NCBI GenBank assembly: GCA_014281115.1
Contig: JACONQ010000001.1
Coordinates: 3,596,001-3,660,000, forward strand
Reading direction: 5' to 3'
Source: Laburnicola sp. R22_1
Taxonomy: Eukaryota; Ascomycota; Dothideomycetes; Pleosporales; Didymosphaeriaceae
Length of the DNA stretch: 64,000 nucleotides
A model generated the notes under the pieces. It was not told the origin of the DNA. It saw only the letters and a list, made by a program, of their open reading frames with translations, and made no database searches. Both the position numbers and the translations under genes were made by a program. This document shows positions 54,732 to 64,000 of the stretch, one piece after another; positions within the stretch are counted from its first letter, which is position 1, and every line of letters begins with the position of its first letter.

Positions 54732-55730
54732 GGGCGTGTTCGGTTCCGTTAGTTTAGGCGTTAGATTAACTGTCAGTTTAAGAACTAAGCAAACTAGGTA
54801 TATAACTAACACTATGTTTAGTTTTTTAATATTAGTTTAATAGTAACTAGCAATACTAGTTTTAGCTTAATTCTAGCTAATATTTTATCTTTACTAGCTT
54901 TTATATAATCTATAGTTAGTCTATCTAGACTATCTAAACACTCTAGTTTATAACTAGAGCCCCTAGGGCTCTAGTTATAATTAAGGTCTCTATTTTATAA
55001 TATTTATAATTATATAGCTATACTACTAAGCCTAAATTGCCCTATATTATTAGTACTAGTACGTGCCCTTGCTAGTATTATTACAATGATTACCTAGTAG
55101 CAAAATAGTAAAACTAGGCCTATAGGGCGTTAGAAATAGAATAATAATTAGAAAAGGAGTATAAAGTGGATAGAGGACTATAAAGGAGACCTATTATAGC
55201 TATTTAAGAAAATCTAACACTAGCTAGCTATATTTAATATGCTTATTAATTATATAAAAACTAAGTTAGTAATAGGTAACAGTAGGGTGCTAGTAGAGAA
55301 GAAAATTCTTACTTTTTTCTATATTTATAGTAATAGAGCATTCTAAAGAAATACTAAATATAAAGTAGAGTATTAAATAAATACTATAAGTTAGTAAGTT
55401 ATCTATAATAAGAATAAGCTTTATTTAATAATTATAGTAATTTCTATAAAGTACTTAATACTCTTTTATACCTATAGTACAATATTATAAAAGCCCTATT
55501 AATAGAGGTACCTAATAAGATTTATAATAACCTAAAACACTAGCTATATTTTAAAGACTATATAGAAGTAATTAATAGCACCTAGATACTAATTTTTATG
55601 CCTACTACTAGGCGCGTATAATACTAAAATCACTATAGGGACTTATTATAAAATATACTAGTATATATTAACTTTAAGATAAACTTTATATATATTCTGC
55701 CTAGGCTAGTAAATAGGTTTAGGGTACCTA
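54732..55730 (+). mobile_element. PIF/Harbinger-type DNA transposon, left end and transposase relic
   Basis: The terminal sequence GGGCGTGTTCGGTT at 54732, preceded by CTA, is the typical end of PIF/Harbinger elements, which duplicate a TWA trinucleotide. From about 55110 a degraded HARBI1-like nuclease is readable on the plus strand, including EVPNKIYNNLKH, the DYIEVIN segment standing where DCIGAIDGTH is usual, and NILVYINFKINFIYILP. Stops are frequent. I could not place the right end. Confidence 0.72.
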
Positions 55731-55734
55731 GCTT

Positions 55735-55885
55735 AGGTATAGAGTTAGGTTAGAGTCGCATAGACCCTAGGTATAGGTTAGGTTAGGGTTATATAGACTC
55801 TAGGTATAGGTTAAATTAGGTTATATAGACCCTAGGTATAGGTTAGGTTAGATTATATAGACTTCTAGGTGTAGGTTAAGTTAAG
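55735..55885. repeat. Minisatellite, about 33-bp unit, 4-5 copies
   Basis: Units contain CTAGGTATAGGTTAGGTTAG followed by GGTTATATAGACC, with small changes between copies. The array lies just after the Harbinger relic. The TTAGG repeats resemble telomere sequence only by composition. Confidence 0.75.
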
Positions 55886-56047
55886 GTACCTATTAGGGTT
55901 GCGTAACTTATATTATATAAAATTAATAGTAATAAGATTAGTAATTTTAGTTACTCTCTAAAGGTGTATAAAAAAAGAAATCTAAGTAAAAGTAAAATTA
56001 ACACTATTTTGCTATTAACATATATATTTATTATATCTTATTATCGC

Positions 56048-56095
56048 TAAGGCCGCAGTAGCGCTAAGGCCGCAGTAGCGCTAAGGCCTTAACTA
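56048..56095. repeat. Short tandem repeat GCTAAGGCCGCAGTA
   Basis: A 20-bp unit containing CGCTAAGGCCGCAGTAG is repeated about two and a half times. It is an unusually GC-rich spot in the AT-rich block. Confidence 0.7.
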
Positions 56096-56750
56096 CTTTT
56101 ATGGTAGCTACTCCTAGTAAAAAGGAGTTAGTAGCTCGCTATTTAAAACCTTAGAATCTTATATAGTTTTAATAGTCTTCTTATTACCTAGTAGCTTATA
56201 CAAATTATCTCTCTTATCTAATAGCGCTATGTTTTCTAAATTATCTTTTTTTATATTAATATCCAATAACTTTGTAAATTACTTAGTAGGTATTATAAAC
56301 TTAATTATTATAACCTTATAAATTATTTAAGCAGTAAGATTATACCTTTAATTCTTAACTATATCTCTACTAGTGTTAAAGATATACTTAACACCTACCT
56401 ATAAAATCTATATTATTAGGATATTCTTTATAACCTATGCAAGTTACGAGTAAAATATTTAATAATCTCATTACTATACTAGTATATAAAACCTATTACC
56501 TTTTTTAACTATAGGAGTACTTAGGTATATTTCTCCTTCTATTTAAGTTAGGCCTAAGTTATAATTAATATCTAGCGTAGCTAAACTTTAGCTAAAGGTA
56601 GAGAGACTACTAGACTATAAACTAGGTAGTAAAGGAGGCTTTTAAAACTATTTACTACTTTATAACTATTTTAGGTTAGTATTTAAGACTAAAGTAGAGT
56701 TTCTAGCTATTAGACTATTATAGTAATTAAGATACTCTAGAAACTATTAG

Positions 56751-56787
<37 letters not shown>

Positions 56788-57500
56788 GTCTTCTATATCT
56801 TATCTTATATAACTATTAGTATATAACTATAATAAATAGCTATTATTATAATATCTTATACGCTGTAAGCTTTTACAAAGAATCTAATATTAGAAACTAT
56901 AGGGAGACTAATAGCTACTAGAGTGTATCCTAATCTAGGCAAGCTAGCCTATTAAATTCTAAAGAGTATTCTCTCTAAAGTGTAGAGCCTAAAAGCTCTA
57001 TAGCTGCCTCTTAATCTAGCCCTAGAAGTTTAACTACACTAGAGAAAGTAGATAACCTACTAGTAAGCTAAAGATAAAAAACAAAATTAAGTATTTATAA
57101 AATTAAGTAGAAAACTCTAAGGTAATAATATAAACACGTGTATTTAGGACTATTTATCTCTTTAAAGATAAAGAGATTATAATTAATATAATAATACTAC
57201 TAATTAGCTAGGAGGTTGATTAGGTATATATATACTAATTGCTAGACATATAATAAAAGATCTTTAAGATAATTTTCTATATATATATATTCTAGAAGTA
57301 TAGGAAGCCTAGAATAAGCACTAAAAGTACATTATAATAAATTCTATAGTTGCTGTAGCAATACTTAAAAGATACTAAAGGTATTACCTTCTACTTATTT
57401 ATATAGAGATAAGTCGCTAAAGCTACCTATTTTATAAAAACACCTTACTAATTATCTACTTAGAAAGCTATTTAAGTGAGCCTCCTATATTAAGATTACT
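56096..57500. other. AT-rich relic sequence without readable domains
   Basis: Degraded, stop-rich sequence that I cannot assign. It contains an (AT)n run at about 56754-56782. It may be the gag/integrase part of the following copia relic. Confidence 0.35.
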
Positions 57501-57715
57501 ATACTTAAGAAGTGGTACAGCGATGTGGCCTTACCTATGGTTTTGCATGTGGATTTTTTTTTAGTCGAAGTAGGCGCGCCAAGCTCGCTAACCCCTTTTT
57601 GTCAATACCCTAAAACGCTTTTCTATTTATACAGCAGGAGGGATATCTGCTATTATTGTAATATTTTTATTAGAAACCTCTTAGTCGCAAAAAAAAACCT
57701 ATACTTAAGAAGAAA
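57500..57715. repeat. Interspersed repeat, about 200 bp (copy 1 of a direct pair)
   Basis: Contains GTGGCCTTACCTATGG, GGCGCGCCAAGCTCGCTAA, AAACGCTTTTCT and ATTAGAAACCTCTTAGTCGC. The same modules in the same order occur at 60375-60590, with a partial copy at 37290-37350 and a piece in reverse at 39474-39520. It is a small dispersed element whose superfamily is not clear. It supports a spurious 67-codon frame. Confidence 0.65.
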
Positions 57716-57849
57716 GGAATTTAAATAGTAATTAATTAAGTATAAGCTACTAAATAACTGCTCCTATTAAAGTGGGTTTAGACCTATAAGTTTAATTAAA
57801 ATAGGTACTTTCTAAAGTGTAAGGCTTAAATTATTATAAGAGGTAATCT

Positions 57850-59160
57850 TTAGATAAAGGACTTACTATAGTTAACCTACGCAGCGATGCTTATAGTATA
57901 GTTATTTAGAACTATAATAGTAATTATAGTAGAATATAATTTAGAGATTATTTAATATAATATAGTAGAAGCGTTTTTAAACACTTATATTATAGCTAAT
58001 AATCTAGTTATCTATAAGCTTCTAGATAGGTTTAAGTAATATAGAAAGTACGTATCCCTTAATTAAGCTCTATATATATTAAGAGACTTAGCACTAATCT
58101 AGTATAAAGAGTTCTTAAGATCGCTAAAATCTATAGGACTTACTACCTTAAAAAAGAATCTTGTTTATTTATAAGTAAAAATCACAAAACCTTAGTACTC
58201 TTCTATACTAATAATATACTTCTAAGTTTTTAATAAAGCTTATAAAGCAAAGGTATAAAAGCTCTAGAGTTAGATTAAAGCAAAATATAAGATTAAAAAC
58301 TATAGACTAGTTAAATAGTTTCTAGAGATTTAAGTAATCTAAGATTATAAAAATAGAATAATTACACTTATTTATAATACTTAAATTAATAAGATTATAA
58401 AGAAGTTTAATCTTAAAGATAGTAGGAGCTTCTCTATAATACCTCTTTAATTAGAAGAGCTTATAAAGAATATAGGAGAAGTAACTAAGGAGAAGATTAA
58501 AAGCTACTAGGAATATATTAGATTAATACTATATATAGCAATTATGCTTAGGCCTAATATTATGTTTACTATTTTAAAGCTTTTATACTTTCTAATAAAT
58601 TTAAGTAAATAATATTTTGCTATAGTTAACTAAGTAATTATATATTTTTAGAGAATACGCTAGTAATTTATTTAGTATAGATAATATAATAGACCTAATC
58701 TTATAATTTACAGTAATACTTTATTTGTAAATAATTTAGAAACTTAGAGATTATCTTATAGATATATAGCTATGCTCTATAGTAAAGTAATACTCTAGAA
58801 GGCTACTTATTAGAGCATAGTTATAACTTCTACTACTAAAGCTAAGCTACTTATACTTAAGTATATAAGCAAAGAAGTAATAGCACTAAAGTAGTTTTTA
58901 AGGAACTTAAGCTTAATTTAGAATATATACAGAATTTTTTTGTAATAAATAATAAATAATTAGACTAGTAATGAGGAAAAGTAAGCGCATTAATACTTGT
59001 CTACGCTATATTAATATCTAGAATATATAGCTATATTAAGAATATACAAAAGGATTATTTAAGGTTACCTACCTAAAAATAAGTAATATGCTAGTAGACA
59101 GACTTATAAAAGCGCTTACTTAATAGTAGTTTACTTACTTTAAAGAGCTTCTAAATCTTA
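57850..59160 (+). pseudogene. Second Ty1/copia relic: reverse transcriptase and RNase H
   Basis: Degraded but readable order of a copia pol end: VEAFLN (near 57965), YKLLDRFK, LNALYILRDLALIYKEFLRSLKSIGLTT-like RT segments, then the RNase H end with YADRLIKALT (near 59090) and YFKELLNL, where intact elements read ADGLTKAL. It is not closely similar to the element at 41643-49103, so it is a separate family. No LTRs are identified. Confidence 0.72.
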
Positions 59161-60370
59161 AAAATATAAGCAGAATTATTATAAAGAGAGTATAAGTTAT
59201 AAATTAATTATAAATTTAAGGTCTATAGAGCTGCTACCTATTTAGTAGACCTAAGAAAACAAGATTCTAATATAAAACTAGACTAACGCAGACTAACGCC
59301 TATTATATATAATCTAAAAAAATCTAACTAATTACTTCTTTAAAAGAAAATTAAATAACTTCTTAAAAAGCTTATACTAATTTCTAATTATAGTAATTTA
59401 ATAAGTTACTAAGATATTATAAGTAGCTACATAACGCTTAGGGCTATACTAGCCTAGATTAGTCTAGCTTTAGTAAGGATCACTTTTTAAATCTAATAGC
59501 TTCTCTATTATTATATAGGAAGAAGATCCTTTTAGCAAATCTATATAAGTGTTATTATTAGGGTTAATGCGTATAGGCTATAATTAGGACTACTAAATAA
59601 ATAGTGCAATATTTATAAATAGATTATTAGCTAAATTAGAGCTAGTAGCTAAAGCGTCTAAATAATTAGTACTATATTAGAAAGATTTCTATAGTAGGAA
59701 TAAGAAGATTTACAAGTAGCTAAAGGGCTATATATACTATCCTAGTAAGTAAAACTAGCAGTTCTAAAGCAATTAAAAGGGCTAAAAAATTAATTACTAA
59801 GTAATAAAGCACGCTAACTTCTATAATCCTAATAATTTGTACTATATAATTTAAATAGCCCTACTAGATTCTATAGCTTTAGAGTAGAAAATTAAGTCTA
59901 AATTAGTTGCTAATTATTAGACAAAGTATAATACTTAAGTTGTCCTTAAAGACTATTAGTAGGAGCACTAGTATCTGCTATTTAGGAACCTTAATAATTA
60001 GCTACTAGCTGTTTAGGATTAATATCCAAGAACCAGCTAGACAAGAAACTATAATTAGAACTAACTAAATAACCCTAATTCTTTTAACTAGCAATAATCT
60101 CTTCTAATAGAAGAGTAGTAGACTTAGTTAGATTAATAATCTTCTATCTTAAAAATGTCCCTAATCCTTGCTTAAGCTAAGTAGCTAATACACTAGACTA
60201 ACTAGTTAAGTTTAAGATGCGTATAGTAAGCTCCTCTAGAAGAAAACACTATATAAGACTAAGTAAAGTAGATTAAGCACTATTTAAGATAGTGTAAAGC
60301 TTGCTTATAGTAGAAGTATTAGTATTATACTTTAAGAAGTTACTAGTCTTAGAAGTAATCCTCCTACTCT
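59161..60370. other. AT-rich relic sequence
   Basis: Stop-rich sequence with no readable domain. It is bounded by the copia relic and the second copy of the 200-bp repeat. Confidence 0.35.
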
Positions 60371-60374
60371 AAAC

Positions 60375-60590
60375 TATAATATAGCAATATGGCCTTATTA
60401 TATTTTGCATATGGATTTTTTTTAGTTAGAGTGGGCGCGCCAAGCTCGCTTAGCGAGCTTGTAACGCGCTAACTCTTTTTATTAACACTACCTTAAAACG
60501 CTTTTCTGTGTATACAATAGCAGAAGAGATATCTGCTATTATTATAATATTTTTATTAGAAACCCCTTAGTCGCAAAAAAAATTATAAGT
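60375..60590. repeat. Interspersed repeat, about 200 bp (copy 2 of a direct pair)
   Basis: Has the same modules as 57500-57715, with an extra palindrome AGCTCGCTTAGCGAGCTT near 60439. Both copies end in ...TTAGTCGCAAAAAAA. Confidence 0.65.
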
Positions 60591-62338
60591 AATCTTATCC
60601 TTTACTAAGTAAGCCTTAGCGATTTAGCGCGAGTAAAGCCGATTTCTACTAATAGGGACCTAAGTAGACTATTGCTTATTAATTATAACCTTAGGGCTAG
60701 GCTAATTAGAATATTAGTTAATTAGCTAATTTAGGATTATATAACCTTACTATGTAGCTAGACTAGTCTAAGTAGCACTATACTAAGGACTCTAACTAGG
60801 TAGATTATAATTAAGCACTAATACAAAATAACTTATATTATAAGTTAGAAGTGCTTGCTTAGTAGGATCTAATTAAGTAAGATTAATTAGATCTATAGAA
60901 ATATCCTTAGCCTAGATAAGAGCGCTAAAATCTTCTAAGGAAGACTAGTAATTGTTACTCTTATCTAAGAGCAGAGTAGGAGATAGAGCACTACCTTTCT
61001 TTATCTTCTTCTTATTTAAACATATCTTTAGGCGTTTTCTAAAACTCTTTATGAGATTAATATAAGAAAATTAGTACTATAAAGATTAATAAATAATTAA
61101 CTAAATACATATAATTATATACTAAATTATTATATACCTAATACTAAATAAACCTATAAGTCTTATTTTTAAGCTTTTTAGACCTTAAGAATGTTAGCAA
61201 AGAAGTATTACTAAAAATAATTAGGTTTTTATATAATAGCTTATATATATATCTAGACGCGTAATAATAATATTAAGTATTTAAGTATTTAGTTAACGCA
61301 TTTTTAAAATATCTACTATCTAAGCTGCTAAAGAGATAAGATCTAAGGCATATAATATATAGATACCTACGCTTAGGGCTATATAATTAATTAGAGGCTA
61401 AACTAAGCTTGTCTTTCTTAATCTTCTTATTTTTAGAAGTTTTAGGCTTATTCTTAGACTTAGAGCCACTTAAAGGAGTAGCTTTAAGGGGATTCTAATT
61501 AGTATTCTTTAATTATAGAGACTTTTTATAAGATTAGAAAAGGTCCTTAATAGGCTTAGAACGCTTAGATAATTAAGATTAATTATATTTCTAGGTTTTT
61601 ATCTTCCTCTTATATATTCTCTTCTTTAGGGAATTAGGAGTAATCTTACTAGGAGCCTTATTTAATAGACGATTAAAGTAGCGTGTTATAAGTTAATTAA
61701 CTTAATCTTATATTTTTTAGCCTCCTACTTATATTTCTCTTAAATAAGCTTTATTTAAAACGTTATAGATACGTTAATTAGTGCGTTTTACGTATGCTAG
61801 TTAGTAGTCTATAATTGTTAAAGTAAGAAATTAGAGATAGAAATAATTAACTTACTTTTATAGAAAACTTAACTAGAGAAACTAAGCAAAAAGATAGAAA
61901 GTAGATAAGTAGAGTTTTATTATTAACAAAAGGCTATTATAGGCTTATATAACTACAAACGCTTAAATTACGCTATTATAACTAATTAGTTGCTTAGCTA
62001 GGTACTTAGTTTATAAGCTAATTAGAGATAGAATTGTTCTAAGCCTTATTATATAAGCAGGCGCGCTGCTTACACACCCTATCTAGGGGATATATTATAG
62101 AAATAAGGCTCTGACTAGGCGCAATCACGTGCCTATAATTATATAAGCAGTACTATTTTAGCCCTACTCTTTTTCTATAAGCGTATATATAGTCTAGCCC
62201 TTTAGCTTCCTTTCTTATATAGCAATCTTATCTAATTCGCTTACTAAATCTAAGATTTTAGCTTGTTTTCCTTTAACACATTACTATAGTAACTAGTTAA
62301 TTGCGATGCCAATAGTATAGAGCTACGCATTAATTAAT
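60591..62338. other. AT-rich relic sequence, probably minus-strand element
   Basis: No domain can be read with confidence. Short runs of Lys/Arg-rich minus-strand frames (around 61400-61700) suggest a former nucleic-acid-binding protein. This is a weak impression. Confidence 0.3.
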
Positions 62339-62340
62339 TT

Positions 62341-62516
62341 ATAATAACTTTCTATAATAACTTTCTATAATAACTTTCTATAATAACTTTCTATAATAAC
62401 TTTCTATAATAACTTTCTATAATAACTTTCTATAATAACTTTCTATAATAACTTTCTATAATAACTTTCTATAATAACTTTCTATAATAACTTTCTATAA
62501 TAACTTTCTATAATAA
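62341..62516. repeat. Perfect 13-bp minisatellite, about 13.5 copies
   Basis: The unit ATAATAACTTTCT is repeated without a visible change over about 176 bp. Perfect identity within otherwise mutated DNA suggests recent expansion. Confidence 0.95.
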
Positions 62517-64000
62517 TAGCTAACGTATCTTATAAAGGGAATTTAGGATAAATATCTATATCTAGATTTTATTTATATATTATCGCTGTAGCATCTCTCT
62601 ATAGTTAAGATTAATAGGCACTAATAACTTAAGGTAATAAATAATGTCTTAAACTATAAAGTTAATAATATAAGCAAAATATAGAATTATACTCTTTTTT
62701 AATTCTAGGTAATATTTTTCTCTAATAGTTTGTGCTAGACGCTCTAAGCTAGAATGCTATTATTACTAGTATTATTATATTTAATTACTAAGAGCTTCTG
62801 CGCAGTTTCTATATTCTTAAGAACCTATAGTACCTCTAATACTATTAATACTCTAGTGTAGCTGCTACGTATTAGTATAAAGTTAAGTAGCTTCTTTTTA
62901 AGCCACTAAGCATTATTAATATAGTAACTATTAATAGCTAGGAAGATAACGTAATTAGCTACAGACTATATATTAAGTAAGATAAAGAGTTTAGTTACCC
63001 TACTAATATTGCTAAGGATAGCTATCTTAGTAGTATTAAATTTATTTAAGAATATCTAGTGGAACCTATATTAGCTAGTTATTGCAGCGTTAGGTCTAAG
63101 AAAGTAGAGAAAGCGTTAAAAGGATAATTGCTCTACTATTTAGAAGGACTAGTTATTATTAATTACTACCTATATAAGTTTAGATTTAAATACCTATAGA
63201 GAGTATATAGAATATAAAATAGCTATCTGCTTTTTTTTTACTAAGGAGTAAAAGTCCTTTTATAAATAGGCTTGTTATACTGCGTATATACTTAGGACCT
63301 TATATAATTAATAAGGTGCTTAGTACTAATTAGCTAGATACTAGTAAAGTTAATACTTAGGTGTTATAGTGTATAGCCGCAGTTAAGATAGAATATATAT
63401 AGATAACTAAAGGGGTACTTTGCGTCCTCCTAGAATATAGTCTAAATAATACCTATATAAAGGTAAAAGTTTTAGTATAGATTTTAGATTTATTTATCTT
63501 TAGCCTATTAAGTATTAGACTACTACGCGTTCTATATAGTAAATATCTTTTTTCCTATCTTTAACTTTTAAAAGTCTAAAGGGGGATATTAGATAAGGTA
63601 AATTATTCTACTTCCTAACCTATTAGCCTATAGGGCTAGAAGTCTATATTTAAGGAGAGTATCTAGTAGTAGGGCAACTAGTTTATTAATATAGGGCTAT
63701 ATATTAATTCCTAAGGTAGGTGTAATACTTAATATAGCACTTAAGAATATTAGTATAATAAAAAGATATAATAACTAGTTAAATAGTTGTTTAAGAGAAT
63801 ATAGTTTAAGAAAAGGATAGAATAAACTAAATTCTATAATATTAACTATAGTAGTGTTTAACTAATATTAAGGTTAGCTAAAAATATCGTACAGCGTATA
63901 GCGTGCTAATAATAAGTTAGTTTTAAATTTAAACTAGTATATAGCCCTTTATTACAAAGTTAGTTTTAGGTAGCGATTAGCTTATTACTATACTACTATA
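62517..64000. other. AT-rich relic sequence to the window end
   Basis: Transposon-like debris with stops in all frames. No ends or domains are identified. Confidence 0.35.

Noticed and set aside
53934..54752. 272-codon open frame on the plus strand upstream of FKBP
   Set aside because: It lies in GC-rich DNA where both strands are open, has Arg/Pro/Ser-rich composition without any motif, and runs into the transposon end.
18100..64000. CRISPR-like or satellite-centromere interpretation of the repeats
   Set aside because: Spacing and units are irregular, and most repeats resolve into transposon ends, LTRs and MITE arms; a fungal nuclear origin excludes CRISPR.

Overview
The window looks like nuclear DNA of a filamentous ascomycete (Pezizomycotina; a Dothideomycete is my inference, not shown). 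Genes carry many introns of about 47-100 bp with GTATGT/GTAAGT-type donors and CTRAC branch sites. The peroxisomal enzyme ends in SKL. The genome is sharply two-speed: normal-GC gene blocks alternate with very AT-rich blocks of decayed transposons whose base changes (loss of CpA, gain of TpA, no indels between copies) are the mark of repeat-induced point mutation (RIP).

Layout. 1-1118: 5' part of a LaeA-like methyltransferase running off the left edge. 1119-4968: no gene I can defend. 4969-17702: the main gene block: FOX2 peroxisomal beta-oxidation enzyme, a conserved-looking hypothetical protein, a CFEM membrane protein, a broken P450, MTFP1 and ATP19 (both mitochondrial, divergent), a monopolin Csm1/Pcs1 protein, and a frameshifted short-chain dehydrogenase. 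18019-20018: a 2.0-kb AT-rich element with long terminal inverted repeats. 20243-28767: an FAD aromatic monooxygenase, a monocarboxylate-type MFS transporter split by a small transposon, and a RecQ helicase. 29031-29384: a small secreted six-cysteine protein at the edge of the large AT-rich block.

30230-64000 is mostly transposon graveyard. I can resolve two Fot1/pogo elements of exactly equal length, an inverted, internally deleted Ty1/copia element (34573-39064) that landed in a MITE and later received a solo LTR, a full-length Ty1/copia element (41643-49103), several copies of a palindromic MITE family, tandem repeats, a PIF/Harbinger element starting exactly at a GC/AT border, and another copia RT-RNase H relic. 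One gene island survives inside it (52206-54731) with an FKBP12-type prolyl isomerase in six exons.

The living genes mostly serve housekeeping: fatty-acid oxidation, mitochondrial ATP synthase and fission, kinetochore orientation, DNA repair and protein folding. The monooxygenase/transporter pair and the methyltransferase, P450 and SDR are accessory genes, three of which are visibly decaying. Exon joins given below were worked out by hand from splice signals, reading-frame closure and family resemblance; no alignment or RNA evidence was available.
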